DNA from: Bog-756 sp049517675 | GTDB taxonomy: Bacteria; Actinomycetota; Acidimicrobiia; Acidimicrobiales; RAAP-2 | DNA length: 64,000 nt | Reading direction: 5' to 3' | NCBI GenBank assembly: GCA_049517675.1 | Contig: JBEKRV010000006.1 | Location: 1 to 64,000 of the forward strand | Shown: positions 36,697 through 45,730 of the stretch, in pieces | Position numbering within the stretch: position 1 is the first letter of the stretch | How the letters are laid out: every line of letters begins with the position of its first letter | Position numbers and translations under genes: made by a program | Notes under the pieces: generated by a model | Told to the model about the DNA's origin: nothing | Seen by the model: the letters and a program-made list of their open reading frames with translations, nothing else | Database searches by the model: none

Positions 36697-37527
36697 ATGA
36701 GCACGTTTGACGCATTCCGATTCGACGGCAAGAGGGCGCTGGTCGTCGGGGGGGCCACCGGCATGGGTGCCGCCTCCGCCGAGCTGCTGCAGTCCGCCGG
36801 GGCGGACGTGGTGGTCATGGACTTCGCCGACGTCACCCTGGAAGGGGCCACGGCCATCCACGTCAACCTGGCCGAGAAGGACTCCATCGACGCCGCCGTG
36901 GAGCAGCTGGACGGCCCGGTCCACGCGCTGCTGTCGTGCGCGGGCGTGGCCGACGGCACCCCCGGGATCGAGAAGATCAACTTCATCGGACACCGGCACC
37001 TCATCGACCGTCTCCTGGCCGAGGACCTCCTCCCCCGCGGCTCGGCCATCGGCTTCATCTCGTCGGCCGCCGGCCTCGGGTGGGAGTCCAACCTCCCCCG
37101 CATCAAGGAGTACCTGGCCACCCCCGACTTCGACAGCGCCGCGGCCTGGATCGCGGCCAACGGCGGCGCCGACTACATGTCGACCAAGCAGGCCGTCTGC
37201 GCCTACGTCGCCCTCCAGGCCCTGCCCCTGCTGAAGCGCGGCATCCGGATCAACGCCACGTGCCCCGGCCCCACCGACACCCCCCTGGCCCAGGCCAACA
37301 AGGAGATGTGGCTGGGCTTCGGCGCCGACTACCGGAGCGAGGCGGGCATCGAGGCTGCGACTCCTCTGGAGCAGGCCTACCCGCTCGTGTTCCTGTGCAG
37401 CGCGGCGGCCTCGGCCATCAACGGGATCACCATGGTCACCGACTCCGGCTACTTCGCCGCCGGGGTGACCGAGGCGTTCCCCCCCGCCACGGACGCCGCC
37501 AACTTCCTGCTCGGCCGCCTCTCCTGA
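36697..37527 (+). CDS. Short-chain dehydrogenase/reductase, 3-alpha-HSD/carbonyl reductase-like
   Basis: 276 residues. VVGGATGMGAASAELL is the cofactor loop, FISSAAGLGWESN the Ser region, and DYMSTKQAVCAY the Tyr-Lys pair. A long segment between Ser and Tyr and the C-terminal SGYFAAGVTEAF are like the Comamonas 3-alpha-HSD/carbonyl reductase type. An upstream GTG at 36643 is in frame, but the ATG at 36697 has GAGAGGAA in front and suits the family. It should oxidise a cyclic alcohol. Confidence 0.88.
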   Translation: MSTFDAFRFDGKRALVVGGATGMGAASAELLQSAGADVVVMDFADVTLEGATAIHVNLAEKDSIDAAVEQLDGPVHALLSCAGVADGTPGIEKINFIGHRHLIDRLLAEDLLPRGSAIGFISSAAGLGWESNLPRIKEYLATPDFDSAAAWIAANGGADYMSTKQAVCAYVALQALPLLKRGIRINATCPGPTDTPLAQANKEMWLGFGADYRSEAGIEAATPLEQAYPLVFLCSAAASAINGITMVTDSGYFAAGVTEAFPPATDAANFLLGRLS

Positions 37528-37555
37528 CGGTGTCGGACCGGGGCGGACCCCGGGG

Positions 37556-38461
37556 ATGACCACCGCGCCCGAGCCCTTCCATCCCGAGCTCCGCGGCATG
37601 GCCCGCTGGCTGCCGCGCGCCCCCATCGGGCCGTGGACGCTCCGTCCGGTCCGGTTGCTGACCGGCCTGGCCGCACTGGCCCCCGCGAAGCAGGTGACGG
37701 TGGAGTCGGTGGGGCCGGTGACCGTGCGGATCCACCGGCCTGCGGGTGGCGTCGGGCCCTTCCCCGCCCTTCTCTGGATCCACGGGGGCGGCTTCGTCAT
37801 CGGCTCGGCGGCCCAGGACGACGCCCTCTGCCGCCACTTCGCGGACGAGCTCGGCATCGTCGTGGCCTCGGTCGACTACCGGCTCGCACCGGAGGCCCGG
37901 TTCCCGGTCCCCCTCCACGACTGCCACGACGCACTGGTCTGGCTGGCTGGCCGGCCCTACGTCGACGCCACCCGCATCGCCGTCGGCGGGGCCAGTGCCG
38001 GCGGCGGGCTGGCCGCGGCGACGGCCATCCTGGCCCGCGACCGTGGCGAGGTGCCGCTCGTCTTCCAGCTCCTCACCTACCCGATGCTCGACGACCGCAC
38101 CGCCTGCCGCACGGGGATCGACGAACGCCACTTCCGGCTCTGGAACAACAGGTCCAACCGGTTCGGCTGGCAGTCCTACACCGGCCAGGCGCCGGGCTCG
38201 CCGGGAGTCACCGGACTGGCCGCGCCCGCCCGGTGCGACGACCTTTCCGGGCTGCCGGCGGCGTGGGTCGGGGTGGGCACGCTCGACCTCTTCCACGACG
38301 AGGACCTGGCCTATGCAGGACGCCTCCGTAGCGCCGGGGTCGACTGTGCCGCCGTCGAGGTGCCGGGGGCCTTCCACGGGTTCGACCTGGTGGCCAAGGC
38401 TCCGGTCGTCCGGGGGTTCCGGGCCGCCCAGGTGGCGGCGCTGGCCGGCGCCCTGCACTGA
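37556..38461 (+). CDS. Alpha/beta hydrolase, hormone-sensitive-lipase family
   Basis: 301 residues. LLWIHGGGFVIGS supplies the HGGG oxyanion motif (about 73-80), GASAGGGLAAA the nucleophile Ser (near 144), GTLDLFHDEDL the acid and GAFHGFDL the His. It is a cytoplasmic esterase or lactonase of the HSL/carboxylesterase type. Coming after the SDR, it may open an ester or lactone made by an oxygenase of the pathway. Its stop is 24 bp from the end of the convergent TetR gene. Confidence 0.92.
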   Translation: MTTAPEPFHPELRGMARWLPRAPIGPWTLRPVRLLTGLAALAPAKQVTVESVGPVTVRIHRPAGGVGPFPALLWIHGGGFVIGSAAQDDALCRHFADELGIVVASVDYRLAPEARFPVPLHDCHDALVWLAGRPYVDATRIAVGGASAGGGLAAATAILARDRGEVPLVFQLLTYPMLDDRTACRTGIDERHFRLWNNRSNRFGWQSYTGQAPGSPGVTGLAAPARCDDLSGLPAAWVGVGTLDLFHDEDLAYAGRLRSAGVDCAAVEVPGAFHGFDLVAKAPVVRGFRAAQVAALAGALH

Positions 38462-38484
38462 GGCCGGCGGTTCCGGCCGGTTCC

Positions 38485-39132
38485 CTACCCGGGCGGTCGA
38501 CCGGAGCGGACCGCCTGTCCGAGGAGTCCGATCACCCAGGCCAGCCCGCGGATCGCGTCGGTCGGATCGACCCGCCAGTCACCGACCAGGCGCTCGAAGG
38601 CCTCGACGCTCCACAGGACGTCGAACAAGGCCGCGGCGAGGACCCGCTGCCCCTCGGGCCACGAGCCGGCGACGTCCGTCACGGCGCCGAGGAGTGCCTC
38701 CTTCTGGCGTCGGTTGGCGTCGACCAGGGTCCCGTCCAGGGTGGGCCGGGGCTCCATCGGGTACGACGCCACGTGGTCCAGGATCCGGGTGGCCACCGTG
38801 GCGATGTCGTCGAGCCCCATCCCCCCGAGGTCGATGCCGGCCTCCTGTTCGAGGCGGTGCATGACGGCATCGGTCAGGCCCCGTTCGTTCCCGAAGTGCC
38901 GGTACACGGTCCGCTCGCTCACCCCGGCCCGTCCGGCCACCCCCCGCACGGTCAACCGCTTCCAGTCCCGGATGGGGCCGGTGTGGAGGAGCTCGCAGCC
39001 GGCCGTCACGATGCGCTCCCGGGTGGCCGCCGCCTGCTCGCGTCGCAGTGACGTGTCGTAGGGACGGCTCGTCCGGTCGGGCGCCGCCGACCCGGGCTCG
39101 GACAGCGCGGTCACCGGTGCCCGGCCGGACAT
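38485..39132 (-). CDS. TetR family transcriptional regulator
   Basis: 215 residues. The HTH segment is LTVRGVAGRAGVSERTVYRH at about 60-79, followed by an unassigned helical ligand domain. It lies between the hydrolase and the second P450 gene and shares its strand with that P450 and the ligase. It is the only TetR regulator inside the catabolic part of the window, so it is a candidate for the palindromes seen at 40397, 42376, 42433 or the 12-bp elements at 56.9-62.9 kb; that is a guess. Confidence 0.9.
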   Translation of the reverse strand: MSGRAPVTALSEPGSAAPDRTSRPYDTSLRREQAAATRERIVTAGCELLHTGPIRDWKRLTVRGVAGRAGVSERTVYRHFGNERGLTDAVMHRLEQEAGIDLGGMGLDDIATVATRILDHVASYPMEPRPTLDGTLVDANRRQKEALLGAVTDVAGSWPEGQRVLAAALFDVLWSVEAFERLVGDWRVDPTDAIRGLAWVIGLLGQAVRSGRPPG

Positions 39133-39181
39133 CCCCGGCCGGCCGGGACGACGGGGTGCACGCCGAGCCGCCGCCTCCCGG

Positions 39182-40378
39182 TCACGGCGTGGTGACCGGG
39201 AGGGTCTCCCAGCCGCGCACGGTCGACGTCGGGGCCAGGTGGGCCCTGTCCGCCTCGACCTCCCAGGTGGGGAACCGGTTCAGGACCTCGTCGAGGGCGA
39301 CCCGGCCCTCGAGCCGGGCGAGCGCCGACCCCAGACACAGGTGAATCCCGAACCCGAAGGTGAGCGGCGGCCCGTCCTTGCGGTGGATGTCGAAGCGTTC
39401 GGCGTCGGGGAACCGGCGCTCGTCGTGATTGGCGGCGGCCGGGATCATCTGGACGATGCTGCCCTCGGGAACCACCTGTCCGTGGAGCTCGACGTCACAG
39501 GAGGTGACCCTGGCCATGTGGGGGGCGGGTGTCTCGAACCGTAGGAGCTCCTCGATGGCCCCGGGGATCAGCGAGCGGTTCCCGACCAGCTCCCGACGCT
39601 GGTCGGGATGGTCGCCGAGCACCTTGCCGGTCCACCCGATGAGCCGGGTGGTCGTCTCGTTCCCGGCCCCGGCCACCACGGCGATGTAGGTGAGCAGCTC
39701 GTCGCGGGTGAGCCGCCGGACCGTCCCCGTCTCGTCCTCGAACTCGGCGCGCAGGAGTTCGGTCATGATGTCGTCCGACGGGTGCTCGGCCCGCCAGTCG
39801 ATGTACTCGCCGAACTGGTCGCCGTCCACGAAGTTCTCGGTCACCTCCATCGGCTGTCCGGCCTCGGTGCGGAGGTTCGCGTCGGTGCTGTCCCGAACGG
39901 CCTCCTGGTCCTGCTCGGGGATCCCGAGCAGCATGCCGATCACCCGCATGGGCATCTGCGCGCCCAGGTCGGCGATGAAGTCGAATCCGCCTGCGCCGAC
40001 CAGGGGGTCGAGGCAGCGGACGCAGAACTCGCGGATCTTCGGCTCGAGCTCGGCGACCCGCCTCGGCGAGAACACCCGCGACAGCAGCCTGCGGTGCACC
40101 GTGTGGACCGGCGGGTCCTCGAAGATGAGCACGCCCGGTGGCATCTCGATGTCGGCCCGGATGAGCTCGATGATGCCGCCCCGGCCGGAGATGAACGTCC
40201 TCGCGTCGAGCAGGCCCTGCTCGACGTCGGCAAAGCGGGTCAGCGCGTAGAAATCGTGCGGCTCGTTGTAGTACAGCGGCGCCTCGTCCCGCATCCGGCG
40301 GTAGACCGGGTACGGGTCGGCATCGATCTCGACGCTGTACGGGTCGTAGTACAGGTCGTCGGCGCCCTGGACCGTCAT
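39182..40378 (-). CDS. Cytochrome P450
   Basis: 398 residues, paralogue of the P450 at 26142; both start with a segment like YYDPY-x(2)-EID-x-DPYPV and share long identical stretches such as AQMPMRVIGMLLGIPEQDQ. The I-helix GAGNETTTR and the heme loop FGFGIHLCLGSA with Cys 348 are intact. ATG at 40378 with GGGAGGTG. It is a soluble class I enzyme needing ferredoxin. A 23-bp inverted repeat with 8-base arms lies 19 bp upstream of its start. Substrate unknown. Confidence 0.93.
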   Translation of the reverse strand: MTVQGADDLYYDPYSVEIDADPYPVYRRMRDEAPLYYNEPHDFYALTRFADVEQGLLDARTFISGRGGIIELIRADIEMPPGVLIFEDPPVHTVHRRLLSRVFSPRRVAELEPKIREFCVRCLDPLVGAGGFDFIADLGAQMPMRVIGMLLGIPEQDQEAVRDSTDANLRTEAGQPMEVTENFVDGDQFGEYIDWRAEHPSDDIMTELLRAEFEDETGTVRRLTRDELLTYIAVVAGAGNETTTRLIGWTGKVLGDHPDQRRELVGNRSLIPGAIEELLRFETPAPHMARVTSCDVELHGQVVPEGSIVQMIPAAANHDERRFPDAERFDIHRKDGPPLTFGFGIHLCLGSALARLEGRVALDEVLNRFPTWEVEADRAHLAPTSTVRGWETLPVTTP

Positions 40379-40396
40379 GTCGCACCTCCCGGAAGA

Positions 40397-40419
40397 TTCA
40401 TGTCGTACTCTGACACGAA
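40397..40419. promoter_or_regulatory. Candidate operator upstream of the second P450
   Basis: Inverted repeat with arms TTCATGTC (40397-40404) and GACACGAA (40412-40419), seven of eight positions symmetric, separated by seven bases. It lies just in front of the P450 start and downstream of the ligase gene, a site where a repressor would block the P450 promoter. Confidence 0.5.
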
Positions 40420-40453
40420 GGTCCGGGCCGATCAAGCGGTCAGCGGGCGGCCG

Positions 40454-41956
40454 TCAGCCGAACCGTTCGGCCAGCTCCTCACGGAGCACCCGGCGCAGCA
40501 GCTTGCCGGTCTCGTTGAACGGAAGATCCTCGCGGATCGCGATCCGCTCGGGCGTCCGGGTCGACCGCAAGGCGGCCCGGACGAACTCGCGCAGCTCGTC
40601 CTCGTCGACCACGGCGCCCTCGGCGGGCACCACCGCAGCGACGACCTTCTCCCCCCAGTCGGGGTCGGGGATGCCCACGACCGCCGCGGCGGCGACGGAG
40701 GGATGCTCCGTCAACACCGCCTCGATCTCGCCCGGCGACAGGTTCTCGCCACCGCGCACGATGACGTCGTCCAGGCGCCCGTGCACGAAGAGGAAGCCCC
40801 CCTCGTCGAGGTGGCCCTCGTCACGGGTGTTGAACCAGCCGTCGTCCGGCGCCGCCCCGAGCCCCTCGTACTCCCCTGCCACCTGTTCGCCCCGCACCCA
40901 GATCTCGCCCCGTGCGCCCGGGCCCAGCACCGTGCCGTCCACGTCCCGGATCTCCACGTCGACGGTCGGGAGCGGGCGGCCCACCGACGCCAGCCGGACC
41001 CGGAGGTCGGGATCCCCGCTGGCGTGCGCCTCGCGGTGGTCGTCGGGCCCGAGCAGGGCGATCGTGCTCGCCGTCTCGGTGAGCCCGTAGGCGTTGACGA
41101 ACCCGACCCCGGGCAACAGGGACATGGCCCGCTCGATCACGGCCAGCGGCATCGGCCCGCCGCCGTAGGAGAGCGACCGCAGGGACGGGAGCCCGCGCCC
41201 GTCCTCGGCCACCACGTCGAGGATGCGGTGGAGCATGGTGGGGACCACCATGGCGTGGGTGACGGCCTCGGCCCGCACCACGTCGACCCAGACCCGGGGC
41301 TCGAACGTCTCGAGGTGCACGACCCGCCGCCCCGAGTAGGTGGACGAGAGCACCGAGGAGATCCCGGCGATGTGGTAGGGCGGCACGCTCACGACGGCCG
41401 CCTCGTCCTCGCCCGCCCCGGCGAACTCGACCGTGGAGATCACGTAGGAGGTCAGGTTGCGGTTGCGGAGCACCGCGGCCTTCGGCGCGCCGGTCGTGCC
41501 GCTCGTGTAGAGCAGGACGGCGATGCTGTCGGGATCGCCGGCATAGGCGTCCGCCTCCTCCACCGAGGGATCGGCCGTACGGTCGAGGAACTCCTTGCGC
41601 TCGATGATCTCGATCCCCGGTACCGGGCCGAGCCGGTCGGCGACGCCCTCCCCGGTGATGACCGTGGCCGGGGCCGTGCGGCGCACCAGGTCGCGCAGCT
41701 GCTCGTCGGTCAGGCGGTAGTTGATCGGGACGAACGGCTTGCCGGCCAGCGTGGCGCCGAACAGGGCGATCGGGACGGCCTCGGAGTTCAGGTCGACCAG
41801 GGCCACCCGCTCACCGGGCATGGCGGCCAGGATCGTGCCGGCACGCCGGGCCCTCGTCGCCAGCTCGGCCATCGTGGTGCCATCGGCGAGCGAGCCGAGC
41901 GCGACCCGCTCGCCCATGCCGTCGGCGGCCATCTGGAGGAGCATCCCGACGTGCAT
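40454..41956 (-). CDS. AMP-forming acyl-CoA ligase
   Basis: 500 residues of the ANL family: LLYTSGTTGAPKAAVLRNRN near 150-169, VNAYGLTETASTIALLG near 288, WFNTRDEGHLDEGG near 378 and the C-terminal lysine in FNETGKLLRRVL near 486. The family's aspartate before the hinge reads R-D-E-G, slightly off the usual TGD. Nine bases separate it from the upstream conserved hypothetical gene, so they are co-transcribed. No strong ribosome site precedes the ATG. It activates an unidentified carboxylic acid. Confidence 0.9.
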   Translation of the reverse strand: MHVGMLLQMAADGMGERVALGSLADGTTMAELATRARRAGTILAAMPGERVALVDLNSEAVPIALFGATLAGKPFVPINYRLTDEQLRDLVRRTAPATVITGEGVADRLGPVPGIEIIERKEFLDRTADPSVEEADAYAGDPDSIAVLLYTSGTTGAPKAAVLRNRNLTSYVISTVEFAGAGEDEAAVVSVPPYHIAGISSVLSSTYSGRRVVHLETFEPRVWVDVVRAEAVTHAMVVPTMLHRILDVVAEDGRGLPSLRSLSYGGGPMPLAVIERAMSLLPGVGFVNAYGLTETASTIALLGPDDHREAHASGDPDLRVRLASVGRPLPTVDVEIRDVDGTVLGPGARGEIWVRGEQVAGEYEGLGAAPDDGWFNTRDEGHLDEGGFLFVHGRLDDVIVRGGENLSPGEIEAVLTEHPSVAAAAVVGIPDPDWGEKVVAAVVPAEGAVVDEDELREFVRAALRSTRTPERIAIREDLPFNETGKLLRRVLREELAERFG

Positions 41957-41965
41957 GTCCGAAGG

Positions 41966-42280
41966 TCAGTCCGACGACGGCAGGGGCTTGGCGTCCTTCA
42001 GCACGAGCAGCTCGGTACCGACGGACAGCGACGCCGTCCCGCCCTTGGAGCAGAGCAGCTCGAGCTCGTCGGTCCCGTCGGTATACCGCTTGCCGATCAG
42101 CGTGCCCCCGTCGAATCCCGGCACGGCCGTCGTCCCGGCCGGCGGCTCGTCACCGATGGGGACCACGGGGTGGCCGCCGCACTGCAGGTCGACGGCGCCG
42201 GCCGGAGCCTTGATGACCACGACCTCGGTCTCCCCGACCGCTGACCGGAACCTCAGCCCGGGCCTCAGCTCGACTGCCAC
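41966..42280 (-). CDS. Small conserved protein of actinomycete acyl-CoA loci
   Basis: 104 residues from a GTG preceded by GGAGG. Segments VAVELRPGLRFRSAVGETEV, VDLQCGGHPVVPIG, LLCSKGGTASLSVG and LLVLKDAKPLPSSD are distinctive. I recall proteins of this kind beside FadD-type ligases in other actinomycetes, unannotated. Two cysteines in CGG and CSKGG settings may form a metal or redox site. No signal peptide or membrane helix. It is the first gene of the ligase transcript, divergent from icmF, so it may take part in CoA-ester handling; its function is unknown. Confidence 0.75.
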   Translation of the reverse strand: MAVELRPGLRFRSAVGETEVVVIKAPAGAVDLQCGGHPVVPIGDEPPAGTTAVPGFDGGTLIGKRYTDGTDELELLCSKGGTASLSVGTELLVLKDAKPLPSSD

Positions 42281-42375
42281 TGACGTCCTCCCCCTGTCGT
42301 GCGTCCCGTCCGTCGGAACACCATCCGGATGGGCAGCATCCCATGGCCCGGCCGGCTGGGCAAACCAAGCTCTCG

Positions 42376-42400
42376 GGGGCGGAAACGCCGTTTCCGCCCC
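42376..42400. promoter_or_regulatory. 25-bp palindrome with perfect 12-bp arms
   Basis: Arm GGGGCGGAAACG (42376-42387), a single C at 42388, then the exact reverse complement CGTTTCCGCCCC (42389-42400). It lies midway between the divergent hypothetical gene and icmF. Either a repressor operator or a strong hairpin. The string AACGCCGTTTCCGCCC within it recurs at 55064-55079 in the promoter of the TauD-type gene. Confidence 0.6.
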
Positions 42401-42432
42401 GTTCGGGGCCAGCGGAGGGACCACCGGGCAAT

Positions 42433-42452
42433 TTACTACGACGTCGTAGTAA
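42433..42452. promoter_or_regulatory. 20-bp perfect palindrome in front of icmF
   Basis: TTACTACGACGTCGTAGTAA equals its own reverse complement. It ends 38 bp before the GTG start of icmF and is the AT-richest spot of the region, so it probably covers the icmF promoter. The form is that of a TetR- or GntR-family operator. The binding protein is not known. Confidence 0.7.
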
Positions 42453-42490
42453 CCTGGCGCGATGACGCCCCCGACCGCCCGTGTCCTCCC

Positions 42491-45400
42491 GTGACCGGCC
42501 TCCACCGTCCGGTCCATCCGGTGCGCTTCGTCACCGCCGCCAGCCTCTTCGACGGGCACGACGCCGCCATCAACATCATGCGGCGCCTGCTCCAGGCCCA
42601 GGGAGCCGAGGTCGTCCACCTGGGGCACAACCGCTCGGTCGACGAGGTGGTCCGTGCCGTCGTCGAGGAGGACGCACAGGGGGTCGCCGTCAGCTCCTAC
42701 CAGGGAGGCCACACCGAGTACTTCCGGTACCTGGTCGACCGCCTCCGGGACGAGGGCCGCCCGGACGTGCTCGTCTACGGCGGGGGTGGGGGGGTCATCG
42801 TCGCCGACGAGATCGAGGAGCTCGAGGACTACGGGGTGCGGCGGATCTTCTCGCCGGCCGACGGCCAGAGGCTCGGCCTCGAGCACATGATCAACATCCT
42901 GGTCGAGGAGTGCGACCGCGACCTGGCGGCCGGCGGGCCCCCGACGCTCGAGTCGCTGCAGGCCGGGGACCGGCGGTCGTTGGCCCGGTGGATCACCTTC
43001 CTCGAGGCGGGATCCGTCGACGATGCCACCGTCGAACGGCTGTTGCGCTCCTCGGAACACACGACGATGCCGGTGCTCGGGGTCACCGGGACGGGCGGAT
43101 CGGGCAAGTCGTCCCTCACCGACGAGCTGATCCGCCGGTTCCGGCTGGACCAGGAGGACAAGCTGTCGATCGCCGTGCTCGCCGTCGACCCCACCCGTCG
43201 CCGGGGCGGGGGGGCGCTGCTCGGCGACCGCATCCGCATGAACGCCATCGACGCCCCGAACGTGTATTTCCGGTCGCTGGCCACCCGCCACTCGGGGTCC
43301 GAGCTGCCCCGCCACTTCCCCCACGTGGTGGCCGCATGCGCGGCTGCCGGGTTCGACCTGGTGATCGCCGAGACCCCGGGCATCGGCCAGGGGGATGCGG
43401 CCGTGACCGAGATCGCCGACGTCTCGCTGTACGTGATGACGCCGGAGTACGGTGCCTCCTCGCAGCTCGAGAAGATCGACATGCTCGAGCTGGCGGACGT
43501 CGTGGCCATCAACAAGTTCGACCGGCGGGGGGCCGACGACGCCTTCCGCCAGGTCTGCCGGCAGTGGTCCCGTGACCACCGGGGAGAAACGGCGGCAACC
43601 GTCGAGGAGCCGGTGTTCGGCACCATCGCGTCGCGGTTCAACGACGACGGGACGACCGCCCTCTTCCACCGCCTGAAGGCCGAGCTGGTCGGGTCCGGCC
43701 TCGTGGCGTCCGAAGGGGTGCTCCCGGCCGCCGGCGTCCGGACCTCCACCCGTTCGGCGGCGGTGGTCCCACCCGAGCGCCACCGTTACCTCGCCGAGAT
43801 CGCCGCACAGGTCCGCGAGTACCACGCCACCACCCGCCGCATGGTCGACGAGGTGCGCCGGGCCCAGCAGGTCGACGCGGTGGTGGCCCTGGGTGCCGCC
43901 CGCGAGCTCGACGTCGGCCCGCTCCGCCGGCTCGCCGCCGAGCTCGCGGCGGACGCCGACCCCACGGGACGGAGCCTGCTCGAGGAGTGGGGCCAGCTGC
44001 GGCAGACCTACGCCGACCAGGGTGGCGGCGCCCCGGGTGCGGACGATCCGTCCGCCGACCTCGTCCACACCTCGCTGGCCGGCACCCGGGTCCCCCGGGT
44101 GGCCCTCCCCCGCTTCGTCGACGACGGCGAGCTGGTGCGCTGGCTCCGCGCCGAGCACCTGCCGGGCCACTTCCCCTTCACCGCGGGCGTCTTCCCGTTC
44201 AAGCGCGTCGGTGAGGACCCGGCCCGCATGTTCGCCGGCGAGGGCGACGCCTTCCGCACCAACCGGCGGTTCCACCTCCTGGCCGAGGGGCAGCCCGCCA
44301 CCCGCCTGTCGACGGCGTTCGACTCGGTCACCCTCTACGGCTTCGATCCGGACGAGCGGCCCGACATCCGGGGGAAGATCGGCACCTCCGGGGTGTCCAT
44401 CGCCTCCCTCGACGACATGCGCGCCCTGTTCGACGGATTCGACCTCTGCGACCCGACCACCTCGGTCTCCATGACCATCAACGGGCCGGCGCCCACCATC
44501 CTCGCCATGTTCCTGAACGTGGCCGTCGACCAGCGCCTCGCCCGGTTCGAGGCCGAGCAGGGGCGGCCGCCCACCGGATCCGAGTCGGCGGCGGTCCGCG
44601 CCGACGTGCTGCACACCGTCCGGGGCACCGTGCAGGCCGACATCCTGAAGGAGGACCAGGGCCAGAACACCTGCATCTTCTCCACCGAGTTCTCCCTCGG
44701 GTTGATGGCCGATATGCAGGAGTGGTTCATCGAGCACGGGGTCCGAAACTTCTACTCGGTGTCGATCTCCGGCTACCACATCGCCGAGGCCGGGGCCAAC
44801 CCGATCACCCAGCTCGCGTTCACCCTGGCCAACGGCTTCACCTACGTGGAGTCATACCTCGCCCGGGGCATGGACGTCGACGACTTCGCGCCCAACTTCT
44901 CGTTCTTCTTCTCCAACGGCATGGACGCCGAGTACACGGTGATCGGGCGGGTGGCCCGGCGGATCTGGGCGATCGCCATGAAGGAGCGCTACGGCGCCAA
45001 CGAGCGGTCGCAGAAGCTCAAGTACCACGTCCAGACCTCCGGACGCTCCCTCCACGCCCAGGAGATGGACTTCAACGACATCCGCACGACGCTCCAGGCG
45101 CTGTGCGCCATCTACGACAACGCCAACAGCCTCCACACCAACGCCTACGACGAGGCGGTGACCACGCCGACCCCCGAGTCGGTCCGCCGTGCGCTGGCCA
45201 TCCAGATGATCATCACCAAGGAATGGGGCCTGGCCCTCAACGAGAACCCGCTCCAGGGGAGCTTCATCGTGGAGGAGCTCACCGATCTGCTCGAGGAGGC
45301 AGTGCTGGCCGAGCTGGACCGGATCAGCGAGCGGGGCGGCGTGCTCGGGGCCATGGAGACCGGCTACCAGCGCGGACGCATCCAGGACGACTCCCTGCTC

Positions 45401-45721
45401 TACGAGCACCGCAAGCACGACGGCTCGCTGCCCATCGTCGGCGTCAACACTTTCGTCGCCCCGGGCGGCGGGGTCCCACGGGACACCATCGAGCTCGCCC
45501 GGTCGACCGAGGAGGAGAAGCGGGCGCAGCTGGCCAGGCTCGGGGAGTTCCACGAGCGCCATGCGCTCGATCGCCCGGCCGCCCTCGACAACCTCCGCCG
45601 GGCGGCACTCGAGGGCGGCAACCTCTTCGCCGAGCTCATGACCACCGTGCGCCACGCCAGCCTTGGTGAGATCACCAGCGCCCTCTTCGAGGTCGGTGGC
45701 TCGTACCGGCGCAACGTCTGA
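42491..45721 (+). CDS. icmF: Fused isobutyryl-CoA mutase (B12-dependent) with G-protein chaperone domain
   Basis: 1076 residues, the length of IcmF. Residues about 1-135 bind adenosylcobalamin: F-DGHDAAIN with D21-x-H23, and the later GGGGVI. Residues about 190-410 are a MeaB-type GTPase: GTGGSGKSS near 198-206 and NKFDRRGADDAF near 339. Residues about 520-1076 are the mutase barrel (AGVFPFKRVGEDPARMFAGE, YSVSISGYHIAEAGANPI, SGRSLHAQEMDFNDIRTT). It interconverts isobutyryl-CoA and n-butyryl-CoA, linking branched-chain acids to beta-oxidation. The residues FPFKR and HAQE agree with IcmF rather than methylmalonyl-CoA mutase or the pivalyl-CoA variant, as far as I remember those motifs. The GTG at 42491 aligns with the family N-terminus; it lacks a ribosome site. 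Two palindromes precede it. Confidence 0.93.
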   Translation: MTGLHRPVHPVRFVTAASLFDGHDAAINIMRRLLQAQGAEVVHLGHNRSVDEVVRAVVEEDAQGVAVSSYQGGHTEYFRYLVDRLRDEGRPDVLVYGGGGGVIVADEIEELEDYGVRRIFSPADGQRLGLEHMINILVEECDRDLAAGGPPTLESLQAGDRRSLARWITFLEAGSVDDATVERLLRSSEHTTMPVLGVTGTGGSGKSSLTDELIRRFRLDQEDKLSIAVLAVDPTRRRGGGALLGDRIRMNAIDAPNVYFRSLATRHSGSELPRHFPHVVAACAAAGFDLVIAETPGIGQGDAAVTEIADVSLYVMTPEYGASSQLEKIDMLELADVVAINKFDRRGADDAFRQVCRQWSRDHRGETAATVEEPVFGTIASRFNDDGTTALFHRLKAELVGSGLVASEGVLPAAGVRTSTRSAAVVPPERHRYLAEIAAQVREYHATTRRMVDEVRRAQQVDAVVALGAARELDVGPLRRLAAELAADADPTGRSLLEEWGQLRQTYADQGGGAPGADDPSADLVHTSLAGTRVPRVALPRFVDDGELVRWLRAEHLPGHFPFTAGVFPFKRVGEDPARMFAGEGDAFRTNRRFHLLAEGQPATRLSTAFDSVTLYGFDPDERPDIRGKIGTSGVSIASLDDMRALFDGFDLCDPTTSVSMTINGPAPTILAMFLNVAVDQRLARFEAEQGRPPTGSESAAVRADVLHTVRGTVQADILKEDQGQNTCIFSTEFSLGLMADMQEWFIEHGVRNFYSVSISGYHIAEAGANPITQLAFTLANGFTYVESYLARGMDVDDFAPNFSFFFSNGMDAEYTVIGRVARRIWAIAMKERYGANERSQKLKYHVQTSGRSLHAQEMDFNDIRTTLQALCAIYDNANSLHTNAYDEAVTTPTPESVRRALAIQMIITKEWGLALNENPLQGSFIVEELTDLLEEAVLAELDRISERGGVLGAMETGYQRGRIQDDSLLYEHRKHDGSLPIVGVNTFVAPGGGVPRDTIELARSTEEEKRAQLARLGEFHERHALDRPAALDNLRRAALEGGNLFAELMTTVRHASLGEITSALFEVGGSYRRNV

Positions 45722-45730
45722 GTCCGGCGC

